Assembly (NCBI RefSeq): GCF_019733355.1
Contig: NZ_JAIHLQ010000042.1
Location: 1-54,492, forward strand
DNA: 54,492 nucleotides
From: Pseudomonas baetica
GTDB lineage: Bacteria > Pseudomonadota > Gammaproteobacteria > Pseudomonadales > Pseudomonadaceae
Direction of reading: 5' to 3'
Shown here: piece after piece, positions 16,876-25,033 of the stretch
Layout of the letters: each line of letters opens with the position of its first letter
How positions within the stretch are numbered: position 1 is the stretch's first letter
The notes under the pieces: model-generated
Databases searched by the model: none
Told to the model about the DNA's origin: nothing
What the model saw: the letters and a program-made list of their open reading frames with translations, nothing else
Position numbers and translations under genes: made by a program

Positions 16876-17445
16876 ATGGACATTGCACTCATCCTTTCCG
16901 CTGTTATCGCTGTCGCCATCATCGTAGCGGGCTTCAGCCTCTACAACGGCATCATTGGGGGGCACAACCGAGTACAACGTGCCTGGTCAGACGTGCTCGT
17001 TTACGAACGCCAGAAGACCAAGGTGCTCGATCAGCTTCAAAAAGTGCTCTCAGACTTCATGGTCTTTGAGTCCAGCCTCCTCGAAAAAATCGCCGGCCTT
17101 CGCAGCGCGGTCAATGCCCTTCCTGCTGGAGCAGACGGCAACGCCCTCACGAAAGTTGAAACCGCCTCGAGGGAGCTGATGGGTGGCTTGCGCGTTACCT
17201 TTGAGGCTTACCCTGATCTGAAAGCATCCGAAGCGGCGAACAACATGATGCGTGAAATCGCCGAACAACAAGAGAACGTCGGCGCGGCCATCACCATTTA
17301 CAACCGCAACGTCGAACTGTTCAACAACTCCATCGAAATGTTCCCAGGCTCGCTCGTCAATGGCCTGTTCAACAAGAAAACGCGTGTGACGCCGTTCTCC
17401 GATACCGAAGCTTCGCAAAGTTTCTCTTACACCCCGAATATCTAA
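16876..17445 (+). CDS. LemA family protein
   Basis: The 189-aa protein has one N-terminal membrane helix (4-24, ALILSAVIAVAIIVAGFSLY) followed by the LemA helical bundle: NRVQRAWSDVLVYERQK, a long coiled segment, then NVGAAITIYNRNVELFNN and FPGSLVNGLF, the family's most conserved part. LemA proteins sit in the inner membrane with the bundle outside. It is not the LemA/GacS sensor kinase of the same old name. It is encoded three bases after the DUF3137 gene, so the two form an operon. A hairpin follows at 17468. Confidence 0.88.
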   Translation: MDIALILSAVIAVAIIVAGFSLYNGIIGGHNRVQRAWSDVLVYERQKTKVLDQLQKVLSDFMVFESSLLEKIAGLRSAVNALPAGADGNALTKVETASRELMGGLRVTFEAYPDLKASEAANNMMREIAEQQENVGAAITIYNRNVELFNNSIEMFPGSLVNGLFNKKTRVTPFSDTEASQSFSYTPNI

Positions 17446-17467
17446 ACCGCTTCATGCATCGAGCCCA

Positions 17468-17487
17468 TCACCCGTGAGGGTGATGGT
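17468..17487 (+). terminator. Possible terminator hairpin after lemA
   Basis: The arms catcaccc and gggtgatg surround a 4-base loop, 22 bases after the stop. There is no T run, so termination would be weak. Confidence 0.45.
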
Positions 17488-17530
17488 CGATCATCTCCCT
17501 GCTCAAATAGATCCGCCGCCAATTTTTCCA

Positions 17531-17660
17531 AGCGCGATGCCGAAAGCAGCAAAAAGGTAGACAGCCCCGGCTGGAGCGACTGTCAAATGAAGCCTTCAAT
17601 CCTCGTACTTACCGCCCCCCACAGGTTTCAGCGCCGAACACGATGCCCGTGACCAACACA
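17531..17660 (+). pseudogene. Decayed copy of the muramidase-remnant / secreted-protein module
   Basis: Three short blocks align in order with the module at 10390-11000. The block gcgatgccgaaagcagcaaa matches 10393 onward (muramidase remnant). The block tcaaatgaagccttcaatcc matches the start of the secreted gene at 10525. The block tttcagcgccgaacac matches the sequence before the REP at 11001. Nearly all the coding DNA between them is gone. This shows that the secreted-protein module once stood here too. Confidence 0.65.
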
Positions 17661-17662
17661 AA

Positions 17663-17692
17663 ACCCTGTGGGAGCGGGCTTGCCCGCGAAGG
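17663..17692 (+). repeat. Single REP element in module C
   Basis: This is the third occurrence of the REP core plus gaaggcgccagaacg context, directly before the third DUF6124-like gene. Confidence 0.75.
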
Positions 17693-17740
17693 CGCCAGAA
17701 CGACCGCCAGATCAATCAACAGGCGATCCCGACAGCCGAA

Positions 17741-18100
17741 TCACCCCGGCACTTGCAGATTATCCAACGCCCGATTCACCGCCAACTCCCCGAGCATGAT
17801 CAACTGCGCAATCCCCAACAACGCCCGGCGCTGCGATGCCGGCAACAGGCTGGCGACGTTCTGGGCGATGGTTTGCGCCGAAGCGAGTGTTTCACTGGCA
17901 TCGAGCAGCAGTTCTTCATTTTTGTTGTCCGCCGTCACGGCGTACATCCCACGGTTTTTACGGGGAGGCGGCGTGGAACCGGGCGGACAGAGGTAATGGT
18001 CGAGCGCGCGGTCGGCGGCTTCGTGGAGTTTTCTGGAATCGAGGGATTCGTAAGGAGAAACCGAGTCGGTTTCGGGCGGGTTGGGTGTTGGTTTGATCAT
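17741..18100 (-). CDS. DUF6124-like small protein, copy C
   Basis: This 119-aa protein differs from copy A at only a few positions (RKNRG for RKKRG, LLLD for LLID, NLQVPG for NLQLPG). It starts MIKPTPNPPETDSVSPYES at 18100, with GGAG nine bases upstream. It shares the helical C-terminal core LLPASQRRALLGIAQLIMLG. Its leader (18101-18463) keeps the same fold as copy A's but has changed sequence in the stems and loops, while the coding part stayed almost constant. Such a contrast argues that the protein and the RNA shape are both under selection. Function is unknown. Confidence 0.85.
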   Translation of the reverse strand: MIKPTPNPPETDSVSPYESLDSRKLHEAADRALDHYLCPPGSTPPPRKNRGMYAVTADNKNEELLLDASETLASAQTIAQNVASLLPASQRRALLGIAQLIMLGELAVNRALDNLQVPG

Positions 18101-18463
18101 GAGTGAATCTCCAAATCATAGAAAAGGAGCCATCATCTTTCGCTACCAAACGAAGGGGTGGTGGCCATACGAAGGTTGGTAGACCGGTGACTTGGAAAAC
18201 CGGCGCGCCCGAAGACGCCCTGCGCATGGCCACCATAAATACACAGCCCCAAAAAGGCCTGTATCGGGTGACGCTCTGCGCCAAGTCAAAACCGGGCTAC
18301 CAAACCCGATCGCTGATTCGTCAGCGACCGAACCACAATAGAACCCGCCCCCAAAGCGCACAAGCCGGCGGATTCTGGCGTAGCTGTAGGCAAAGGCGCA
18401 AGGATGTGTAGCCTGAGAGAGTGTCTGGAGATGTCTTTTTAAACGTTGGTGTTTATCGAGACC
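18101..18463 (-). ncRNA. Structured 5' leader RNA of DUF6124 gene, copy C
   Basis: This is the counterpart of the leader at 9341-9702. Stem 18159-18171 pairs with 18223-18235. The pseudoknot stem 18188-18195 pairs with 18281-18288. Hairpins lie at 18139-18154, 18174-18185 and 18293-18308, and an extra hairpin (18239-18264) occupies the position of a different hairpin in copy A. Relative to copy A, three pairs in the first stem and five in the pseudoknot stem changed on both sides. The loop triplet changed together: outer loops ctgcga to ctacca, middle loop tcgcag to tggtag. The fixed hairpin tcgctga/tcagcga (18310-18327) and the block 18302-18463 are almost identical in both copies. Confidence 0.72.
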
Positions 18464-18619
18464 TCGTTTCGTAACGCCTCCCTAAAACAGATCCGTCCGC
18501 TCAGGCCGCTCTAGTGGTACTTCGGTGCAAGAGACGACTGAGAGCGCGTAGACAGGTCGCAAGTGGCGCATGGTTACTGCCAAGCCTATGCTCAGCGTAC
18601 TTAAAAATGAGAATAGGAC
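18464..18619. other. Intergenic region before the SMC-like gene
   Basis: These 156 bases contain no gene. They should carry the promoter of the 18620-24376 operon, but no box is convincing. Confidence 0.4.
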
Positions 18620-21600
18620 ATGACGACAGCAAATCGCCCACTCCACCTTCATACACTGGACAGCCTTTGCGCAGACCTAGTGGCAGGTTTATCCGTTAGC
18701 GTGGGCGATGATGGAGATACCTTTCAGCTTAAATCCAGCGCGTCACGTGGTGTACTTTGGTGGTACACAAAAAATAAAATGCGATGGGCTGCCAACGTTC
18801 AAACCGCAGATGTGGAGGCTATAGTCGATGCCGCTCTTGAAGCCCCCTCTCTCCAGCACACGTCTGCCGATGCCAGCCAATCAGACTCTCTTCACAGATT
18901 TTCCCTCGTGTCGATCCGAGCGCACCAGTTCGCCGGCCTCCATCATGCTGGAACCTCCCAAGCCAAGCCAAACGACTTCACCTTTGAGGTCAAAAGTGGT
19001 GTGACTCTCTTCGAGGGATACAACGGTTGCGGCAAGACATCCCTTATTAATGCCATCATCTGGGCGTTAACTGGGGAGGTCTTACGACCACAGCGTGCCC
19101 CAGAGTCCGGCAGCAAGGATTTTGATTTTGAAGTTAATGAAAACGCTACCCATACAGCTCCACCAGTAGTACCTCTGCCCGACCCGACGCTTGAGCCGCT
19201 GACTACCCAGGCGATCCCCGTCGATACATGGGTGGAGTTGGTATTTGAGGATCAAGATAGCCAGCGCTACCAAGTTCGTCGAAGCCTGAAGCGCGCCGTG
19301 CGCAACGCCTTGAAGGAGGAAGTTTCCGGTTTGGCCGAAATGGGTCTTGATCCCATCAGCACGCGGGTTGGGACGACGATTCCCGGTATTCTGCCCTATG
19401 TGCAGGTCGGCTCTACCTCAGCACTAGGCAAGGCGGTATCAGAACTCACTGGCATGGCACCTTTGGTTCAATTGGCAAACCACGCCCAAAAAGCCAAGAA
19501 GAAAATTGATGGCGACCTTTCAAAAAACAAAAGAATCGAGCTAGAGGGATCGGACGAAGCCTACATAGTCACTCACGGCGACCTGATGGATCTGATCCAT
19601 AGCAACACGTTACCTATTGAAGAAGAAGCCGTACCACTTCCTTCAGACGATACGACCCTTGAGACCAAGCTTGATGACCTTGCGGCTCAGCTCGAAACGC
19701 TCAAGTCGTCAGGACTTGAGCACGCGAAACTTGTATTAGGTAACGCATTCGATGCTCAGGATGAAAAGCAAAGAAGCGACTTGGTGAAGAGCATCGCACC
19801 GGCACTTAGCGCAGTTGGCAAACTGAGTACCCTTCCTTCAATTGCGCGACTGGGAGGATTGACCAAGCTCACGAATGATGAAGTGGCACCCATTCGGGAT
19901 TTCATCTCTGCAGTGCGGAAGGAAGCAGAAGAACTTGTTGAAATTGCCGCTGAGCCAAATAAAGCCGCTCGTGTGCGTCTTTACGCGCGGGTTGCGGCCT
20001 GGATACGGGAACATCCGGGCCTACACGACGAAAACAACTGTGCGGTCTGTGGCCAAAGTCTGGACGAAGTTGTAGATGACGTCACAGGAGAGAAAATTAA
20101 AGACCATATAAGTGGGGCGGCTAAGGAGGGGGACTACGCAGGGCAAACATTCACTACCTGGGCAAATCACGTCGTAGGTGAAATAACGACACGACTCCCA
20201 TCTGCTATTGCTGCCGAGGCAAGGCGCGACCTTCCAGAAAACCCGACTTCGCTGCTACGACAGGCGGTGGTAGACGAGTTATTTCTAGATCCAGCCTTCA
20301 TCGGAAGCTTGGCGCCGCTTAAATGGAGCGTTACCGAGGCATGCGACCACGGCTTAGAGTCCTTTCCTGGATTTAACTTTACTGCGTCGCCAGAGCTGGG
20401 AGACGGACGCGCTGAGCTTAAAGTGCTCAATAAACTCATCTATCGCGTTGAGCGTGCTTTGGCCTATCCCGAATGGCGCAGGAGTACCACGTCCGCGAGG
20501 AACAGCTTCATGGCGAAAGTCATTGGCCAAGAAGCTACCGCCGAGCGTGAGACAGTACCAAGCTCACTCATGGGACTGCTACAAAAGCTGGAAGCCGTGG
20601 TCGCTGCGATAGCGCCTGTTGATGATGCCGCCGTGAAGCAAAAGCGGCTGGTTGTGGAACTCAAGAGACGTCGGAGTTTTGAGCAACGCTTGAAGGCCTA
20701 CGGCGAAGCAAGCCAAGCGCTGAAAGAGTGCATCACAATAGGTGAGTTGGCAGAGCAGCAGGTTCTGCTGTTACAAAAGAGACTACATAGCAGCGCTACA
20801 GCCTGGAGGAAAAAGATCTATTCCAGCGCTTTTCCTTCTACCAGCTTGGAGCTAGTGGATACCCGAATGAGCGGCGGCGGTGAGTTGCAACTGCTAGTAG
20901 GTTCTAACACGCTCGCCGCACCAGCACAGCACGTATCGAACGCTTCAGCTCTACGCGCAAGCCTCTTGGGCTTCTACCTTGCTTACTGGCAGTACATGCT
21001 CAGCGAACGAGGAGGCTTGCAGTTACTTCTGCTGGATGACCCCCAAGAGCTGCTTGACGGAGATAACCGCGATAAGTTCGCTGAAGCTATATATGAAATC
21101 TACAAAGCCAACGCGCAATTAATCATCACAACACATGACACTCGCTTCGCCCTGGCAGTAGCTAGGCGCCTACAAGGCAAGCCAGTCCCTTTTAACCATC
21201 AATATATACATCCAGCTACAGCCACCCGCGGCACCATTTTTTTGACACCCAGCATCACCACCGTTCAAGCGGCATTTGAACAGTTCAAGGCTCACCCCGA
21301 CGATGCAAGAACGGCCCAAGATTATCTCTCAGAATGTCGTATATTTCTGGAGGGTCGAATGGGAGATCTTTTCGATGACCGTGCGTATCCTGCTGCCGCG
21401 ACGGTAAGCTTCGCGCCCACACTCAGCGACCATCTGGGCCGACTGCGCGGCTTGATCAAGAATCCTCCAAATGAGTTGTTCAAGAGCCCGGTCATCAGGG
21501 CCTTCGTAGGCGACCACGCTCTAAACGATGGCTCTCCAGTACTGGCGCTGCTAAACAAATCCCATCACAGGGACAAGGAAAGAATTCGCCCACAGGACGT

Positions 21601-22513
21601 GTCCGAAATCAAAGAGCATCTCGAGCGGCTACGTAAGGGTGTAGAACGTGCGCATGAAGAGTTCCGCACTTTCAACCGCCGCGAGCCATTAGCTATACCT
21701 TCCACAAAATTGCCCGTTTTATGCCCCGCCGAAGTTCCGGAATTTCAGGTTTTTATCCGAGCCTCCCTGAAAGCGTTTGTACGAGGTGCCTCGGTCGGCG
21801 ACTCCCAGGAAGTCGAATTTGAAGAAATTACTTCCGACTGGTTCCAGTCCAAAGCTTTCTTCTATATCAGGTCGAACACATTAGGATTCGCAGGTCCACA
21901 GGGCAGCGTGGCAATCGTAGAGATAGAGGCATCCGCCCCAGCGGATCACCAAATTGTCATCGCACGTACAGGAAAAGATGTTTTTGCTCGCCGATTGCTG
22001 AAGCCGCAGCATTCAGAACTTGTTGCACTGGCAGCCGAATCCCCTGATCCACGAAGAAGTCCTCCAACGCAGTTACTTCACGAGAATCAAGTGCTGCTGC
22101 ATTCAATTGTGGGGATGTTCTTCGGCAGCCTTGAGTTCGTGCCTAGTTCCAAAAATGAGGCAGTGCAGATACCGGCAGTTCCGCAGATCCAAAAAGTCCA
22201 GTCCGCTTACCGTATTAAAGAAGATAGCGCCGTCCCCCTTGCGCTTCCTGGTCAGATCGCATTGGGTGGTGCAGCTATTGCTTTGGACGAGTTCGATGCG
22301 CATCTCGACGAATATGTTGCATTGCACCTCGACGATGGCACCAGTCTATTTAAGCGGGTTGGAGCCAAACTACCTGCACCACTGCAACACCTTCGCCAAT
22401 TTGAATCTATTGGAGGACTGGGTGTTGCGGATATCCTTGCTATCGAATGTGAGCACAATGGAATTAGGAGAGTTATGCATGCTGTATCCATTATCGGCGT
22501 CCTGTATCGATAA
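18620..22513 (+). CDS. SMC/Rad50-like ATPase with zinc hook and long C-terminal extension
   Basis: The 1297-aa protein is a chromosomal-ATPase-type enzyme. It has Walker A GYNGCGKTS (133-141), a CAVCGQ zinc-hook-like CxxC (474-477) in the middle of the arm region, a degenerate signature SNASALR (773-779) in place of LSGGQ, Walker B LLLLDDPQELL (802-812) and an H-loop THD (838-840). Residues 1-95 form an extra N-terminal domain. About 400 residues follow the ATPase; within them QIVIARTGKDVFARRLLKPQ and VALAAESPDP (1110-1145) resemble the strand pattern of S24/LexA-type domains, and a similar pattern recurs at 1235-1295. The match is weak and no Ser-Lys dyad is certain. SMC-like ATPases of this build are common in anti-phage systems. 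It leads an operon with a 45-aa protein, a membrane protein and a DndC-like enzyme. Confidence 0.82.
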   Translation: MTTANRPLHLHTLDSLCADLVAGLSVSVGDDGDTFQLKSSASRGVLWWYTKNKMRWAANVQTADVEAIVDAALEAPSLQHTSADASQSDSLHRFSLVSIRAHQFAGLHHAGTSQAKPNDFTFEVKSGVTLFEGYNGCGKTSLINAIIWALTGEVLRPQRAPESGSKDFDFEVNENATHTAPPVVPLPDPTLEPLTTQAIPVDTWVELVFEDQDSQRYQVRRSLKRAVRNALKEEVSGLAEMGLDPISTRVGTTIPGILPYVQVGSTSALGKAVSELTGMAPLVQLANHAQKAKKKIDGDLSKNKRIELEGSDEAYIVTHGDLMDLIHSNTLPIEEEAVPLPSDDTTLETKLDDLAAQLETLKSSGLEHAKLVLGNAFDAQDEKQRSDLVKSIAPALSAVGKLSTLPSIARLGGLTKLTNDEVAPIRDFISAVRKEAEELVEIAAEPNKAARVRLYARVAAWIREHPGLHDENNCAVCGQSLDEVVDDVTGEKIKDHISGAAKEGDYAGQTFTTWANHVVGEITTRLPSAIAAEARRDLPENPTSLLRQAVVDELFLDPAFIGSLAPLKWSVTEACDHGLESFPGFNFTASPELGDGRAELKVLNKLIYRVERALAYPEWRRSTTSARNSFMAKVIGQEATAERETVPSSLMGLLQKLEAVVAAIAPVDDAAVKQKRLVVELKRRRSFEQRLKAYGEASQALKECITIGELAEQQVLLLQKRLHSSATAWRKKIYSSAFPSTSLELVDTRMSGGGELQLLVGSNTLAAPAQHVSNASALRASLLGFYLAYWQYMLSERGGLQLLLLDDPQELLDGDNRDKFAEAIYEIYKANAQLIITTHDTRFALAVARRLQGKPVPFNHQYIHPATATRGTIFLTPSITTVQAAFEQFKAHPDDARTAQDYLSECRIFLEGRMGDLFDDRAYPAAATVSFAPTLSDHLGRLRGLIKNPPNELFKSPVIRAFVGDHALNDGSPVLALLNKSHHRDKERIRPQDVSEIKEHLERLRKGVERAHEEFRTFNRREPLAIPSTKLPVLCPAEVPEFQVFIRASLKAFVRGASVGDSQEVEFEEITSDWFQSKAFFYIRSNTLGFAGPQGSVAIVEIEASAPADHQIVIARTGKDVFARRLLKPQHSELVALAAESPDPRRSPPTQLLHENQVLLHSIVGMFFGSLEFVPSSKNEAVQIPAVPQIQKVQSAYRIKEDSAVPLALPGQIALGGAAIALDEFDAHLDEYVALHLDDGTSLFKRVGAKLPAPLQHLRQFESIGGLGVADILAIECEHNGIRRVMHAVSIIGVLYR

Positions 22514-22531
22514 AACAGAGGCAATAAGTAC

Positions 22532-22669
22532 ATGGTGGCGACTATAAAAAAAGGGACTGGCTTATACCCAGACAATGAATACGCCACATTTCCCGCCAAT
22601 AAATTCTTCAAAAAATTATTCAACTATAACGATTCATTTATACGAAACCCCTTAAAGGAAGAACGATAG
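22532..22669 (+). CDS. 45-aa protein, coupled to the downstream membrane protein
   Basis: This short gene lies between the SMC-like and membrane protein genes. ATG at 22532 has AGAGG ten bases upstream. The stop TAG at 22667-22669 shares its last base with the GTG start of the next gene. The product (MVATIKKGTGLYPDNEYATF, then an aromatic/basic segment with KFFKKLFNYNDSFIR) has no signal peptide and no known domain. The coupling and codon composition suggest a real gene. An alternative is a leader peptide that regulates translation of the membrane protein. Confidence 0.55.
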   Translation: MVATIKKGTGLYPDNEYATFPANKFFKKLFNYNDSFIRNPLKEER

Positions 22670-23328
22670 TGGATTTATCAACATTAAAGCGCATGAGAGT
22701 CATCATTCCAGGAACAACTTTCGTATTTTTTATGATGCCTATATACATATATTTTTCCCCAAAAATCATTGAAACCGACTCAGCCCTGAAATTCCCAATA
22801 GAAAGTTACGGAGCCGTACTGACATTTGTTATTGGAACCTTGTTTAACACCTACAGCCTTAGAAAATTAATACTAAAAAAATCCCTAGATGAAATAGATA
22901 ACAACATCAAAAACAAACTCCTTCAAGAAGGCCTCACAGCATCGCAGACGCCCACAAAAATAGAGGAAATTAAAAAATCCAAAAAACTCATGAACATTTT
23001 TTACTACTTCACGGATACGGAGGAGAGTTTAAAAGAGAAAGCGAAGCTAGTAAGAGAAAACGGACTTGTATTGTCATCCTCAGCTGACATAGCTTTAATC
23101 GGGTCATTCTTCTCACTACTTTATCTATTCCTTTCATACTTTTACGACATAAACGCACTCTTTTTATTCTCCGGACTAGCAATAGGAGCAATGGCAATAA
23201 TTTCATGGGTATCGGTGCATTCAAAAGCTCTTGAGTCACATATAATACTAAGCAACGAACAACTAGACTACATCACACAAAATAAAAAAAATGAATTACA
23301 GACCAAAGTTATGGGATTGTTTATTTGA
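22669..23328 (+). CDS. Membrane protein of the SMC/DndC-like operon
   Basis: The 219-aa protein has four probable membrane helices in two pairs: residues about 13-31 (PGTTFVFFMMPIYIYF) and 46-62 (GAVLTFVIGTLFNTYS), then about 142-160 (IALIGSFFSLLYLFLSYFY) and 165-183 (LFLFSGLAIGAMAIISWVS). They are separated by a Lys-rich cytoplasmic segment (65-125). The start is GTG, overlapping the upstream stop. The DNA is strongly AT-rich compared with the SMC gene, so the last two genes of the operon may have a separate origin. No family is recognised. In a defence setting a small membrane protein is often the toxic effector, but that is inference. Confidence 0.75.
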   Translation: MDLSTLKRMRVIIPGTTFVFFMMPIYIYFSPKIIETDSALKFPIESYGAVLTFVIGTLFNTYSLRKLILKKSLDEIDNNIKNKLLQEGLTASQTPTKIEEIKKSKKLMNIFYYFTDTEESLKEKAKLVRENGLVLSSSADIALIGSFFSLLYLFLSYFYDINALFLFSGLAIGAMAIISWVSVHSKALESHIILSNEQLDYITQNKKNELQTKVMGLFI

Positions 23329-23329
23329 T

Positions 23330-24376
23330 ATGAAAAAACTAAATTCAGCTTTAATACTAACCAAGAATTTTTTTCTCTCAAACGATAAACCTTGGATTAT
23401 CGGATACAGCGGAGGAAAGGATTCCTCTCTAATAATAAAAATTATATTAAAAGCCATTTCGCTTATACCTAAAGAACTAAGAAGACCAGTGCAGGTTTTT
23501 TACTGCGACACCGGTGTTGAAATTCCGGTATTAAGAAATTATATAAAAGAAAGCCTTGAAGCCATTCAAACAGAGGGTATTTCTCTGGGAATCGAAATTT
23601 CTGTAAAAGCTGTCAGACCACCTCTAAGCAATCATTTTTTTGTGAAGGTGATAGGAAGAGGATATCCCCCACCATCTAATAAATTCAGGTGGTGTACTGA
23701 CCGCTTGCGAATAGATCCGATTCAAGTAGCCATCAAAGAAAGCGTGGGTAATTCGAACTGCATAGTAGTCTTGGGAACACGCTACGAAGAAAGCGAAGAA
23801 AGAACCAGGACCCTTGAGCGTCACGCAACAGACACTGAATATTTTTTCAATCAGACAGGGCACAAAAACACAATATTATTTTGCCCTATTGCCGACTTTA
23901 GCACAGACGATGTTTGGGAGGCTCTTTATGAGCTTAATGAAATAAAGTCAATTAACATCCACCAACTATCTACTATCTACAAGCTCATCTCAGGCGAATG
24001 CCCTATAATTAGAATGCCAGATTCAAACCCTTGCAGTAAAGGTCGCTTCGGTTGTTGGACATGCACGGTAATACGAAAAGACAAAGCAACAAAAAACATG
24101 ATAGACAATGGATTTTATGCACTTAGACCCTTATATGATTTTAGGCAATGGTTGTTAGATGTGAGAGACCTGCCTAGCTTCAGATGCAACATACGAAGAA
24201 ATGGAGGAAAAGGTTTAGGACCATTCAGACTAAGCGCTAGGAAAATTATTCTTGAAAAACTTTTAGAAGCGCAAGAAAAAAGCAACTACGATCTAATTTC
24301 CACTGAGGAATTGAGCTGTATTTACAAATTATGGGCCGACGATTTGGCTTGCGAGAAATACCGAGAAGACTTTTAG
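23330..24376 (+). CDS. DndC-like sulfurtransferase (PAPS-reductase fold)
   Basis: The 348-aa protein has a PP-loop SGGKDSS (27-33), which binds ATP to activate a target, followed by FYCDTGVEIP, RWCTDRLR (Cys 122), LGTRYEESEER and the iron-sulfur-type cluster CPI...NPCSKGRFGCWTC (Cys 224, 235, 242, 245). These are hallmarks of DndC/SspD proteins, which act in DNA phosphorothioation. No DndA, B, D or E, nor SspA, B or C, is present, so a complete Dnd or Ssp pathway is not encoded here. I chose ATG 23330, just after the membrane protein stop. ATG 23291 would overlap that gene by 38 bases. Neither has a strong ribosome site. The DNA is AT-rich. Confidence 0.85.
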   Translation: MKKLNSALILTKNFFLSNDKPWIIGYSGGKDSSLIIKIILKAISLIPKELRRPVQVFYCDTGVEIPVLRNYIKESLEAIQTEGISLGIEISVKAVRPPLSNHFFVKVIGRGYPPPSNKFRWCTDRLRIDPIQVAIKESVGNSNCIVVLGTRYEESEERTRTLERHATDTEYFFNQTGHKNTILFCPIADFSTDDVWEALYELNEIKSINIHQLSTIYKLISGECPIIRMPDSNPCSKGRFGCWTCTVIRKDKATKNMIDNGFYALRPLYDFRQWLLDVRDLPSFRCNIRRNGGKGLGPFRLSARKIILEKLLEAQEKSNYDLISTEELSCIYKLWADDLACEKYREDF

Positions 24377-24481
24377 TCCTTGGAAGCCAAATTTTTCGGA
24401 ATACAAGAATTGTCATTTTTACCGCCTTATTAAAAATAATCACTCACTCAATTCTCATCCGAGATAAAAGATTCTCCAACC
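24377..24481. other. Right junction of the accessory island
   Basis: About 100 AT-rich bases lie between the last island gene and the 3' end of hxcP. No attachment repeat, integrase or transposase is visible. Confidence 0.5.
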
Positions 24482-24913
24482 TCAAGGTCGGATGAGACTA
24501 GGCAGAATGGGAGTCTCGGGGAGTTTGTCCAATGCTAATCGCACCCTCTCCCCACCCTGCTCAATCACCACCCCATCCCCCTCCACCGCCAACAACTTCA
24601 CCCCAGGCCCCACCTTCTCCCCCTGCAAAAAACTACGCGGCGGCCCATCGTTCAGGCTCAGTATCGCCACCGCCCCCCGACTACTCGCCATCACCCCACT
24701 CACCTTGATATCCACCGGCGCCGTTTGATTGGAAAACCACTGCAACGCCGGGCTATCACTGCGTGACGCGAGCAATTGCGGGGCTGCCGGCGGGGTGTGG
24801 GATTCGGCGGAGGTCAGTAGCAGCGACGACCACGTCGCCACGCCGACCAGCGCGGCGAGCAGCGCCACGGCCTGAACCATTTGCGGTGGGGAAAAGCGTG
24901 CGGTGAACGTCAT
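24482..24913 (-). CDS. hxcP: T2SS inner-membrane protein HxcP (GspC-like)
   Basis: This 143-aa GspC-like protein has a short cytoplasmic start, one membrane helix (about 13-33, VQAVALLAALVGVATWSSLL), a Pro/Ala linker and a homology-region domain (IKVSGVMASSRGAVAILSLN, then GPPRSFLQGEKVGPGVKLL). It links the inner-membrane platform to the secretin periplasmic domains. It ends after the HR domain, with no PDZ or coiled coil, which is known for short GspC variants. It is divergent from hxcU. The island's right end is adjacent to its 3' end. Confidence 0.85.
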   Translation of the reverse strand: MTFTARFSPPQMVQAVALLAALVGVATWSSLLLTSAESHTPPAAPQLLASRSDSPALQWFSNQTAPVDIKVSGVMASSRGAVAILSLNDGPPRSFLQGEKVGPGVKLLAVEGDGVVIEQGGERVRLALDKLPETPILPSLIRP

Positions 24914-25033
24914 GGGCTGAATCTCCTTTTAGTCCCTGCCCACAGACTACGCGGCAATTCTCACGGTTTTATTTCACACGCCTTACATGTTGGCCGTGCA
25001 GGATGATCCTCAACGCAAAGGAGCGCGCAATCG

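Noticed and set aside
23330..24376. Complete Dnd or Ssp phosphorothioation system
   Set aside because: Only the DndC-like component is present; no cysteine desulfurase or other Dnd/Ssp partner is encoded nearby.
8719..24481. Prophage or transposon as the island carrier
   Set aside because: No integrase, transposase, tRNA boundary or phage structural gene was seen.
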